Below, piece by piece: positions 54,518 through 62,972 of a stretch of 64,000 nt of DNA. Every line of letters begins with the position of its first letter. Positions within the stretch are counted from its first letter, which is position 1. The stretch comes from Kitasatospora papulosa. GTDB taxonomy: Bacteria > Actinomycetota > Actinomycetes > Streptomycetales > Streptomycetaceae. Location of the stretch: positions 1 through 64,000 of the forward strand of contig NZ_JNYQ01000006.1 of NCBI RefSeq assembly GCF_000717245.1, read 5' to 3'. The notes under the pieces are model-generated. The model did not search any database and had not been told where the DNA came from. It saw nothing but the letters and a program-made list of their open reading frames with translations. The translations under genes were made by a program, and so were the position numbers.

Positions 54518-55792
54518 ATGGCCGAGTACGACGAGCACCCCGCCTATCCCGTCGGACTGCGCCTGAACGGGCGCCGCGTCGTCATCGTCGGCGGCGGCCA
54601 GGTCGCGCAGCGCCGGCTGCCCGCCCTCATCGCGACCGGGGCCGACATCACCCTGGTGTCCCCGTCCGCGACCGCGTCCGTCGAGGCGATGGCCGACGCC
54701 GGTGAGATCCGGTGGGAGCGCCGCCGCTATCAGGACGGCGACCTCACGGACACCTGGTACGCCCTCGTCGCGTCGTCCGACGCGGCCGCCAACGACGCCG
54801 CGTCCGCCGAGGCGGAGCGCACCCGTACCTGGTGCGTCCGCAGCGACGACGCCGAGGCCGCGACCGCCTGGACCCCCGCCACCGGCCGCAGCGAGGGCAT
54901 CACCATCGCCGTCCTCACCACCACCTCGCACGGCCGCGACCCCCGGCACTCCGCCGCGGTCCGCGACGCGATCGTGGAGGGGCTGCGCGACGGCACCCTC
55001 GCCGCCCCGCACCACCGGACCCGGGCCCCCGGCGTCGCGCTGGTCGGCGGCGGGCCCGGCGACCCCGACCTGATCACGGTCCGCGGCCGCCGCCTCCTGG
55101 CCGAGGCCGACGTCGTCATCGCCGACCGGCTCGGTCCCCGCGACCTCCTCGACGAACTCCCGCCGCACGTCGAGGTGATCGACGCGGCGAAGATCCCGTA
55201 CGGGCGCTACATGGCGCAGGAGGCGATCAACCAGGCGCTGATCGACCACGCCAAGGCCGGCAAGTCCGTGGTCCGGCTCAAGGGCGGCGACCCGTTCGTC
55301 TTCGGCCGGGGCATGGAGGAGGCGCAGGCCCTGGCCGCCGAGGGCATCGCCTGCACCGTCGTCCCCGGTATCTCCAGCTCGATCTCCGTCCCGGGAGCGG
55401 CCGGGATCCCGGTCACCCACCGGGGCGTCGCGCACGAGTTCACCGTGGTCAGCGGCCACGTGGCACCCGAGGACCCGCGCTCACTGGTCGACTGGAAGGC
55501 CCTCGCGCAACTGCGCGGAACCCTGGTCCTGCTGATGGCCGTCGACAAGATAGGTGCCATCTCCCGGGCCCTCATCGCTCACGGGAAGTCCCCCGAGACA
55601 CCCGTCGCCCTCGTCCAGGAAGGCACCACCGCCGCCCAGCGCCGGGTCGACGCCACCCTCGCCGACGTCGGTGAGCGGGTCGTCGCGGAGGACGTGCGGC
55701 CCCCGGCCGTCATCGTCATCGGTGAGGTCGTGGGCGTGGGCACCGGCCCGGAACCCGCCGGGCCGCTCGACGCGGAGCCGCTCGAAGGCTGA
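54518..55792 (+). CDS. cobA: Siroheme synthase-type fusion: SirC dehydrogenase + uroporphyrinogen-III C-methyltransferase
   Basis: 424 aa, ATG at 54518, with GAGGAG 11 bases away. Residues 1-160 are a CysG N-terminal-like NAD domain (GRRVVIVGGGQVAQRRLPALIATGA in two parts); from ~170 the methylase: APGVALVGGGPGDPDLITVRG, then VVRLKGGDPFVFGRG, then VVPGISSSISVPGAAGIPVTHRG. It makes precorrin-2 from uroporphyrinogen III, feeding B12 and siroheme. No ferrochelatase domain as in full CysG of enterobacteria. Confidence 0.94.
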   Translation: MAEYDEHPAYPVGLRLNGRRVVIVGGGQVAQRRLPALIATGADITLVSPSATASVEAMADAGEIRWERRRYQDGDLTDTWYALVASSDAAANDAASAEAERTRTWCVRSDDAEAATAWTPATGRSEGITIAVLTTTSHGRDPRHSAAVRDAIVEGLRDGTLAAPHHRTRAPGVALVGGGPGDPDLITVRGRRLLAEADVVIADRLGPRDLLDELPPHVEVIDAAKIPYGRYMAQEAINQALIDHAKAGKSVVRLKGGDPFVFGRGMEEAQALAAEGIACTVVPGISSSISVPGAAGIPVTHRGVAHEFTVVSGHVAPEDPRSLVDWKALAQLRGTLVLLMAVDKIGAISRALIAHGKSPETPVALVQEGTTAAQRRVDATLADVGERVVAEDVRPPAVIVIGEVVGVGTGPEPAGPLDAEPLEG

Positions 55793-55864
55793 TCCGCACC
55801 GGCCGCCGTATCCCGCGCCCCCGCCGCCGTACGCCCTCCCCACCCGACAAGGCAGTAGCACCCC

Positions 55865-56689
55865 GTGGCTGAACCCATCACCGTCGACGACCCGGACGAC
55901 CCCCGCCTGGCCGACTACACCGGCCTGACCGACGTCGAGCTCCGGCGACGGCGGGAACCCGCCGAAGGCCTCTTCATCGCCGAGGGCGAGAAGGTGATCC
56001 GGCGTGCCCGTGACGCCGGGTACGAGATGCGGTCCATGCTGCTCTCGGCCAAGTGGATCGACGTCATGCGCGAGGTGATCGAGGAGACCACCGCACCGGT
56101 CTACGCGGTCACACCGGCCCTCGCGGAGCGCGTCACCGGCTACCACGTGCACCGCGGGGCCCTCGCCTCCATGCAGCGCAAGCCGCTCCCCGACACCGGC
56201 GCGCTGCTGTCCCCGGGAACGGGGGACGTACGGCGGGTCGCCGTGTTCGAGGACATCGTCGACCACGCCAATCTCGGAGCGGCCTTCCGCAACGCGGCCG
56301 CACTCGGGGTCGACGCCGTCCTGCTCACCCCGCGCTGTGCCGACCCGCTCTACCGGCGGGCGGTGAAGGTGTCCATGGGGTCCGTCTTCCACGTCCCGTG
56401 GACGCGCCTGACGTCCTGGCCGGAGGATCTCGCCCTGCTGCGACAGGCCGGCTTCACCACGGCCGCGCTGTGTCTCAGCGACCGGTCGATCACCCTCGAC
56501 GAACTCGTCGCACGGCGGTACGAGAAGCTGGCACTCGTCTTCGGTACCGAGGGCGACGGCCTCACCCCCCGCGCACTCGCGGCGGCCGACGCCCACGTGC
56601 GGATCCCGATGGACGCCGGAGTCGACTCGCTCAACGTCGCCGCCGCCTCCGCCGTCGCCTTCTACGCGACCCGGGCCGGCTCCGCCTGA
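55865..56689 (+). CDS. SpoU/TrmH-family RNA methyltransferase
   Basis: 274 aa; GTG at 55865. N-terminal substrate-binding domain (RRRREPAEGLFIAEGEKVIRRA), then the knotted SPOUT domain with motif 1 HANLGAAFRNAAALG, motif 2 LVFGTEGDGLTPRA and motif 3 IPMDAGVDSLNVAAASAVA. It 2'-O-methylates rRNA or tRNA ribose; the exact target is not readable from sequence. Confidence 0.93.
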   Translation: MAEPITVDDPDDPRLADYTGLTDVELRRRREPAEGLFIAEGEKVIRRARDAGYEMRSMLLSAKWIDVMREVIEETTAPVYAVTPALAERVTGYHVHRGALASMQRKPLPDTGALLSPGTGDVRRVAVFEDIVDHANLGAAFRNAAALGVDAVLLTPRCADPLYRRAVKVSMGSVFHVPWTRLTSWPEDLALLRQAGFTTAALCLSDRSITLDELVARRYEKLALVFGTEGDGLTPRALAAADAHVRIPMDAGVDSLNVAAASAVAFYATRAGSA

Positions 56690-56749
56690 CGCACGCGCCC
56701 CGTCACCCGGGGCCATCGTGCCGGTGAGGCCGTCGACGGCCCGTGCGCG

Positions 56750-57481
56750 TCAGGCGGACTCCGGGGCCTCCCGGTGGCCGCCGACGCCGACCAGCCCCGT
56801 CTCGTAGGCGACGATGACGGCCTGGACGCGGTCACGGAGTCCGAGCTTGGCGAGGACACGGGCGACGTGGGTCTTGACGGTGGTCTCGGCCAGATGGAGG
56901 CGCGCGGCGAGTTCGGCGTTGCTCAGGCCACGGGCCAGCAGGCCCAGGACCTCCAGTTCGCGCGGGGTGAGCGAGGCCAGGTCACGGTGGAGGTCCGCGG
57001 TGTCGCCGCCGTGCCGGGCGAAGCGCTGCACGAGGCGGCGGGTGATCGCGGGCGCGAGGAGGGCGTCACCCGTACGGACCGTGCGGACGGCCGAGGCCAG
57101 GTGCTCGGGGGTGACGTCCTTGAGGAGGAAGCCGCTGGCCCCGGCCGACAGGGCCGCGTAGACGTACCGGTCGAGGTCGAAGGTGGTCAGGATGACGACC
57201 CGGGGTTCGCCGGGGAGCGGAGTCCCACCCGCTCGGACGGGTTCCGCGGGCCGGGAACCGGCGAGGATGCGGCGGGTGGCCTCCAGTCCGTCCATCTCCG
57301 GCATCCGGATGTCCATCAGGACCACGTCGGGACGCACGCGCCGGGCCACCTCGACCGCTTCGGCCCCGTTGCCCGCCTCGCCGACGACGTCGATGCCGTC
57401 GGCACCCAGGATCATCCGGAACCCGGTGCGGACCAATGTCTGGTCATCGGCCAGGAGCACGCGCGGCGGCTGCTCGGTCAC
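56750..57481 (-). CDS. NarL/LuxR-type response regulator
   Basis: 243 aa; GTG at 57479-57481 overlaps the kinase stop as GTGA. Receiver domain with DD at 12-13, phosphoacceptor D57 in VVLMDIRMPEMDGLEA and Lys in GFLLKDVTPEHLA. The C-terminal LuxR helix-turn-helix is SLTPRELEVLGLLARGLSNAEL. A Pro/Arg-rich insertion (SRPAEPVRAGGTPLPGEP) interrupts the receiver near 93-110. It pairs with the frameshifted kinase upstream. Confidence 0.93.
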   Translation of the reverse strand: MTEQPPRVLLADDQTLVRTGFRMILGADGIDVVGEAGNGAEAVEVARRVRPDVVLMDIRMPEMDGLEATRRILAGSRPAEPVRAGGTPLPGEPRVVILTTFDLDRYVYAALSAGASGFLLKDVTPEHLASAVRTVRTGDALLAPAITRRLVQRFARHGGDTADLHRDLASLTPRELEVLGLLARGLSNAELAARLHLAETTVKTHVARVLAKLGLRDRVQAVIVAYETGLVGVGGHREAPESA

Positions 57482-58774
57482 AGTGCCTCCAGAGGGATCA
57501 GCGCTTCCACACGGTAGCCGCCGGCGGGGCACGGGCCGGTGCTCAGGGTCCCCCCGTAGACGGTGAGACGCTCACGCAGACCGATCAGGCCCCTGCCGTT
57601 CCCGGCACCCGCGCCCGCGCCTCCGCCGGTGTCGGTGACCTCCACCCGGAGCCGTTTCGGTGCGTACTCGACCGTCACCGAGGCGCCGGCACCGGACGCG
57701 TGCTTCACGGTGTTGGTCAGGGCCTCCTGGACCACACGGTAGGCCGCGAGCCCGATGCCGGACGGGACGGCGCGGGGCCGGCCCGTCACCGTCAGGTCGA
57801 CGGGCAGTCCGGCGTCCCGGACCCGTCCGACGAGCGTGCCCAACTGGTCCAGGCCGGGCTGCGGGGACAGCTCCTCGCCCGCCTCGGCCCCGTCCGTCCG
57901 CCCGCCCTCGGCGTCCATGGTGAGCAGGCCCATGACGTGCCGCAGCTCGGTCATGGCGGCGCGGCCGCCCGCCTCGACGGCGAGCAGCGCCTCGCCGGCC
58001 TGCCCGGGCGATCTCTCCATGATCGTGCGGGCGGCACCCGCCTGAATGATCATCACGCTGACATGGTGCGTGACGACGTCGTGCAACTCGCGCGCGATCC
58101 TGGCCCGTTCGTGCTCGACGGCCCCGCGCAGCGCCTCGGCCTGTTCGCGTTCCAGGGCGAGGAGCCGGGTGCGGCCCTCGTCGGTCCTGAGCTTCCAGGT
58201 GCGCAGCCCGACCGCGGCCCCGGCCATCGGGACCAGGATGAGCAGGGCGATGTACTCGTTCGGGACGATCGGTGTCACCGAGTTCCCCGCGGTGCCGACC
58301 AGGGCGACCGACACCGGAAGCGCCGCCAGGGTCGCCACCCGGTACGGGCTGTACACGGCGGCGCTGTAGACGGCCACGACGAACGCGTAGAACGTGAGCC
58401 GCAGGACGGCTCTGCGGGGTGGCCAGCGTCGCGGCCGTCACGACACAGAGCACGGCGAGCGGATGGCGGCGACGCAGCGCCAGGGCGCCCGAAGCGACGG
58501 CCGCGAGCGTCACCATCAGGGCCAGGCCACCGGTGCCGGACGGGCGAGGGACGGCGACCTCCACACCGGGTGCGATCTCACGCAGCACGACGTTGTCCAC
58601 GTTGTCGATGCCGTAGTAGACGGTGCTGACACCGATCACCAGAGCCACCAGCACGTCGAACTGCCGCGCCCGGCGGCTGAGCCGCAGCGGCGGGCCGGTC
58701 CGGGCCCCGGCGTCGAGGACCGCCTCGCGGACCGGAGCCCGAAACCGCTCCAGCGCCGTACGCACGTTCGTCAC
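57478..58774 (-). pseudogene. Histidine kinase, HisKA_3 type, with a frameshift
   Basis: The N-terminal part (GTG at 58772-58774, VTNVRTALERFRAPVREAVL, then membrane segments ending LALRRRHPLAVLCVVTAATL) and the remainder (AVYSAAVYSPYRV..., H-box ELHDVVTHHVSVM, N-box EALTNTVKHASG, G-box NGRGLIGLRERL) are in different frames. The break is near 58405-58418, where one base appears to be missing. All catalytic parts downstream are intact, so a sequencing error or recent mutation are both possible. Sensor of the adjacent response regulator. Confidence 0.8.
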
Positions 58775-58909
58775 CGGTTCATTGTCGCCGCCGTCCGGAT
58801 CCTGGGGGTCCTCCTCGGGGACCGTCCCGCGGGGACCCGCCTGCATCGGGCGCCTACATCGCAAGGATGACGGTCCGACACCCGGGAGACGACGCGGAAA
58901 CGAGCCCGG

Positions 58910-60223
58910 TCAGGGGGCGGACGCCTCCACCGGCCGCACCGCGGCCCCGTCGTACGTGTCCGACTGGGTGCCGCCCAGCCCGCGTGCGGGGCCCTGGCAG
59001 CCCTGTGCGGCCGCGATCCCCAGCGCGACCAGCAGCGTCACCACGACGAAGACGACGAGCCGCTGGCGCAGCAGCCGGGGATTGGCGGGCCGCCGCTTGC
59101 CGGCCTTCCCCGCCGACGTCGTCCGGACGCCGGACCGGGAGGCCTGCCGGCCGTTCGTCCCCTGCCCCGGCGGCAGCTGGCCGGAGCGCGACCCACTGCG
59201 CGGGGCCCGCGACTGCGAGCCGCCGGTACGAGGGGCCGGGCGGGACGAGGTGGAGCGCCGCCCCGGGGACCGCGACGGCCGGGAGGAGCTCCCCGCCGTG
59301 CGCCGGGTCGACTGTTCGGTGTACTGGCCTTCCAGCCGGCCGGTCGGCCGGTCCAGCTCCTGCTCGCTCCGCTGCGCGGGTGGCCGCCGCTCCTGCAGTC
59401 CCTGCGCCTCGCGTGCGGCGATCTCCTTGAGCCGCATGGAAAGCTGCAGCGTGCTCGGCCGCTCCTCCGGATCCTTCGCCAGACACGCCCGTACGAGCGG
59501 GGCGAGCGCGTCGTGCACGTCGAACAGATGCGGTTCCTCGTGGACCACCCGGTAGAGCATCACCTCGGAACTGCCGTGCCCGAAGGGTGAGTCGGCCGTC
59601 GCCGCGTAGGCCAGGGTGGCGCCCAGCGAGAAGACGTCCGTCGCGGGCGTCACCGCCGCGCCGCGCACCTGCTCGGGCGCCAGGAAGCCGGGTGAACCGA
59701 CGGCTGTCCCGACATGGGTGAGGGTGCTGGCCCCGGTCGCCCAGGCGATACCGAAGTCGATGATCCGGGGGCCCTTGGGGGAGAGGAGGATGTTCGACGG
59801 CTTCAGGTCCCGGTGGACGACACCGGCCTCGTGCACCGCCACCAGCCCCTCCGACAGGGCGGCCCCGATCGAGGCCACCTCGGCGGCCGGGAGCGGACCC
59901 TCCTCGGCGACCTTGTCGTGGAGAGAGGGGCCGGGCACGTACTGCGTCGCGAACCAGGGGCGGTCCGCTTCCAGGTCGGCGGCCACCAGACGGGCCGTAC
60001 AGCCGCCGCGGATCCTCCGGGCGGCCGACACCTCGCGTGCGAAGCGGGAGCGGAACTCCTGATCCTCCGCCAGGTCCGGCCTGATCACCTTGAGCGCCAC
60101 CCGCTGGCCCCTGCGGTCGGAACCCAGGTAGACGACGCCCATGCCACCCGCGCCGAGCCGCCGGTGCAGCCTGAACGATCCGACGACACGCGGATCCTCG
60201 CGCCGGAGCCGCATCATCGCCAT
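58910..60223 (-). CDS. Membrane-anchored Ser/Thr protein kinase (Hanks type)
   Basis: 437 aa; ATG at 60221-60223. Kinase motifs: GAGGMGVVY (24-32), Lys45 in VALKVI, HRDLKPSN (137-144), DFGIA (156-160), APEQV. Kinase domain ends ~280. A ~100-residue Arg/Ser/Gly-rich linker follows, then one transmembrane segment (RLVVFVVVTLLVALGIAAAQ) and a short outer tail with no PASTA repeats. An unusual, very basic juxtamembrane linker; target unknown. Confidence 0.93.
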   Translation of the reverse strand: MAMMRLRREDPRVVGSFRLHRRLGAGGMGVVYLGSDRRGQRVALKVIRPDLAEDQEFRSRFAREVSAARRIRGGCTARLVAADLEADRPWFATQYVPGPSLHDKVAEEGPLPAAEVASIGAALSEGLVAVHEAGVVHRDLKPSNILLSPKGPRIIDFGIAWATGASTLTHVGTAVGSPGFLAPEQVRGAAVTPATDVFSLGATLAYAATADSPFGHGSSEVMLYRVVHEEPHLFDVHDALAPLVRACLAKDPEERPSTLQLSMRLKEIAAREAQGLQERRPPAQRSEQELDRPTGRLEGQYTEQSTRRTAGSSSRPSRSPGRRSTSSRPAPRTGGSQSRAPRSGSRSGQLPPGQGTNGRQASRSGVRTTSAGKAGKRRPANPRLLRQRLVVFVVVTLLVALGIAAAQGCQGPARGLGGTQSDTYDGAAVRPVEASAP

Positions 60224-60428
60224 CGTCTGCCCATCCCCGCTGCCGGTCCGCCTGACGAGGCACAGCTTACGTACCCGGCGCGCGGCGCGCTCAGAGGCCG
60301 CGCCCTCGTCGGCGCATCGATTGTCAGTGCCCGGTGGGAGGATCGACGAGTGGTCAGGGAGCCGGTGATCCAGGTTCCGTGGCCCGTGCGAGATCTCAAA
60401 GGACCGTCGCAGAAGGGGGATTGGATCG

Positions 60429-60686
60429 ATGAAGGGCGATCGTGTGGAAATAGTCGTGGACGCGGGTGACACGACCAGGACGTACGAGGTGGTGGCCTCC
60501 AGGGCAGGCCGCCGGGTGGAGACAGCCGTCCGCCGGGGTGTGGTGGAAGTGAGTGAAGTCACCCGAAGTGGATCAGTTGTCCGTACCGCCCGCTTCATGG
60601 CGACCCGGGTGCTCGCCCTGGTCGAACAGCCGGTCCCCCGGGAGGACGCCTCCGAGCGTCCTCCGGCGGGTGGCCCCGACGCGTAG
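60429..60686 (+). CDS. Small conserved hypothetical protein
   Basis: 85 aa, ATG at 60429 after AAGGGGG. Beta-rich sequence (RVEIVVDAGDTTRTYEVV, VETAVRRGVVEVSEVTRSG, VVRTARFMATRVLALVE) with no recognised domain. Divergent from the Ser/Thr kinase with a ~200-base gap. Codon use is that of the core genome, so it is probably real. Confidence 0.7.
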   Translation: MKGDRVEIVVDAGDTTRTYEVVASRAGRRVETAVRRGVVEVSEVTRSGSVVRTARFMATRVLALVEQPVPREDASERPPAGGPDA

Positions 60687-60806
60687 ACGCCTCCGCCGCG
60701 TGGATCGCCGGCCGGTGGACCTGCCCGGTGACCGGGCCGGCAACTCCACGCGCACCCCTCACCCGTCCGGCTGAAGGGCGGCAGGACCGACGGCCCGGTG
60801 AAGGAA

Positions 60807-60839
60807 CGGCCGCTCCCCGCAGGCCACGGGAAGCGGCCG
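60807..60839. terminator. Terminator hairpin after the small gene
   Basis: CGGCCGCTCCC (60807-60817) pairs with GGGAAGCGGCCG (60828-60839) with one bulged A and a 10-base loop. The rest of the 430-base gap to 61116 holds no gene I can support. Confidence 0.6.
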
Positions 60840-61116
60840 TCCCTCCGCCGCTTCCCGTGCCGCCCCACCGATCTCCCGGATACCAGGGAGATCTACGCCC
60901 ACCCCTAGGTGCTGGGTGCCGTAACCACCGCCACTTCTCCACCCAGGGGAGTACGCCGAAGGCGGCCTACTCATCCTCCGGGAGGCCAGCCATTCGGTAC
61001 GCGGGCATGACGCCGAACGGTCCCCGTCTCCCTAGTCTTGGAATCGAGCGGCGGGTGCGGAACTCGTCCCCCGAGGCCGGACGCCCGCCGCTCCACGACA
61101 GGTCAGGAGAGGAACC

Positions 61117-61323
61117 ATGGCGGACACGGCCGCGCGGACCATCATCCGCGCGCAGGGACGCAGGGCGTACGCCTCGCTCGGCGCACGCCCGTCCGGCACG
61201 CGCCACCCGCTGGTGGCCACAGCCATGGTCCTTCCTCTGGCGGCCCTGCTGGTCGTCCTGTTCGGCGGCTGGGACGCAGTGGTCACACAGGCGTCGTCCG
61301 TGGGCGTGATGCTGGGGCGCTGA
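61117..61323 (+). CDS. Small membrane protein, unknown
   Basis: 68 aa, ATG at 61117 after AGGAGAGGAACC. Polar, Arg-rich N-terminus (AARTIIRAQGRRAYAS) then one helix, ATAMVLPLAALLVVLFGGW. No family recognised. No operon neighbour on the same strand within 90 bases upstream. Confidence 0.65.
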   Translation: MADTAARTIIRAQGRRAYASLGARPSGTRHPLVATAMVLPLAALLVVLFGGWDAVVTQASSVGVMLGR

Positions 61324-61411
61324 GCGGCGCCCCGGGTCCGGAAGAGCGGTCCGGACCGGGACATCCGGCCAACAGCCCCGTGGGGACGGGGGTGCGGCGG
61401 ACGGCAGCGTT

Positions 61412-61441
61412 TGTCCGGCCAGCTGGGGAGCTGGCCGGACA
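61412..61441. terminator. Perfect 13-bp hairpin before the APH-like gene
   Basis: TGTCCGGCCAGCT (61412-61424), loop GGGG, AGCTGGCCGGACA (61429-61441). It lies ~90 bases after the small membrane gene and ~90 before the APH-like start. It is either the terminator of the first or a leader structure of the second. Confidence 0.6.
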
Positions 61442-61533
61442 TCGCGCTGTCCGGCCCCTTTCCGTGGTGGCCGCGTACGATCACCGCCGGGGCCTGCCGC
61501 GCGGCCGGCCGATCACCCGCGGGAGCAGAGCCG

Positions 61534-62496
61534 ATGACCACCACTCCTGTCGTACGCGCCCTGGGCGACCTCGCGCACGGCAGCGCGCACCCCGCAACGA
61601 CCGCGTGCTCCTGCCCCCCGCCCCAGGTGCTCGCCGACCGGAACGACGGCACGGTGGTCCGCAGCGGTCCGGTCGTCGCCAAGGCGCACGCCGCGGACTC
61701 CGACACCCGCGCCCTCATGGCCCGGCTGTCCCTGGCCGCCTCACCCCCGCTCGCCGGAATCCTGCTCCCGCCGCTCCCCGCCCCGGACGTGCCGCCCGCC
61801 GGCGCCGGGGACCGCACGGTCAGCCTCTGGCCGTACGGGCGGCCCGTGGACCCCTCCGACCCCGACGCGGCCCCCTGGGAGGAAGCCGCCGTCCTCCTGG
61901 CCCGTCTGCACCGCACGCCGCCGCCCCGTCCGCTCCCGCCGATGCGCGGACCGGTCAAAGCCGCCCGGGCCGTCGCGCGGATGTGCCGGGCCGTACCCGG
62001 GGGCCCGTGCACGGCCCCGGTGCTGGCCGCCTGGCGAGGGCTGCCGGGCTGGGCCCGCGCCGAGAACCCGGTACCCCCGCACCGCGACGGCTACCTCTGC
62101 CACGGCGATCTGCACCTCGGCCAGCTCGTCCGGCACCCCGCACCCCAGGGCCCCTGGCTGCTGATCGACATGGACGACGCGGGCCTCGGCGACCCCGCCT
62201 GGGACCTGGCACGGCCCGCCGCCTGGTACGCGGCGGGGCTGCTGCCGCCAGGGATCTGGCTGCGCTTCCTCGACGCCTACCGGGCCGCCGGTGGCCCGGC
62301 CGTGCGCGCCGACGGGGACCCGTGGCCGGAGCTGGACGTCGTGGCGCGGGCGCTCACGGTGCAGACCGCCGCGCTCGCCCTGGCCAAGTCCGCGGCGGAA
62401 GAGCGTAGTCCGGATGAGGTGGAACAGTTGATGATCGATGCATGTGTCCGCATTGCCTCCCTCCCGCCCGAGTTGGTGTCCGAACCCCCGTCGTAG
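61534..62496 (+). CDS. Aminoglycoside phosphotransferase (APH)-family protein
   Basis: 320 aa; ATG at 61534. APH core: YLCHGDLHLGQLV (HGDxHxxN-type catalytic loop, with Gln instead of Asn) and LLIDMDDAGLGDPAWDLARP (metal-binding Asp). The N-terminal lobe is poor in the usual Gly-rich loop. Members phosphorylate antibiotics or small metabolites such as choline; sequence does not decide. Confidence 0.85.
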   Translation: MTTTPVVRALGDLAHGSAHPATTACSCPPPQVLADRNDGTVVRSGPVVAKAHAADSDTRALMARLSLAASPPLAGILLPPLPAPDVPPAGAGDRTVSLWPYGRPVDPSDPDAAPWEEAAVLLARLHRTPPPRPLPPMRGPVKAARAVARMCRAVPGGPCTAPVLAAWRGLPGWARAENPVPPHRDGYLCHGDLHLGQLVRHPAPQGPWLLIDMDDAGLGDPAWDLARPAAWYAAGLLPPGIWLRFLDAYRAAGGPAVRADGDPWPELDVVARALTVQTAALALAKSAAEERSPDEVEQLMIDACVRIASLPPELVSEPPS

Positions 62497-62557
62497 GGTG
62501 AAGCGACCGCCGCCGGGCATGCATCCGGCGACGTCTCGCGACTGAGGAGCCGATTCG

Positions 62558-62842
62558 ATGATCCAGTGCCCCAAGTGTCATGCCCAGATGCACACCTACA
62601 ACCGCAACGGTGTCCAGATCGAGCAGTGCAGCGGCTGCCGGGGGATATTCCTCGACTACGGCGAGCTGGAGTCCCTGACCCGGCTGGAGTCGCAGTGGGC
62701 GCAGCAGGCCCCGCCGGCGCCGCCCGCCCCGCAGGCCTACCCCGCCGCGCCGGCCCCCGCCTGGGGCGCGCCGCACCAGGGCGGTCACTACGGCGGCCAC
62801 CACCGCCAGAAGAGCTTCGGCAGGATGCTGTTCAGTTCCTGA
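62558..62842 (+). CDS. TFIIB-type zinc-ribbon protein
   Basis: 94 aa, ATG at 62558. Residues 4-30 contain CPKC and, 19 residues on, CSGCRGIFLDYGELESL, the zf-TFIIB signature. The C-terminal half is Pro/Ala/Gly/His-rich (QQAPPAPPAPQAYPAAPAPA) and ends with a basic stretch. Function unknown; common in Streptomyces. Confidence 0.85.
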   Translation: MIQCPKCHAQMHTYNRNGVQIEQCSGCRGIFLDYGELESLTRLESQWAQQAPPAPPAPQAYPAAPAPAWGAPHQGGHYGGHHRQKSFGRMLFSS

Positions 62843-62972
62843 TCCCGTGTCCTGAACCGGTTCGCCCGCAGGGCGGGTCCGGGTTCCGTGCCCGGACCCG
62901 CATTGCATACGGTCGACGGACTTCCGTTCGTGATCTAGTCATCGCCGGAGCCGGTGCCTAGAGTGCGGGTGC

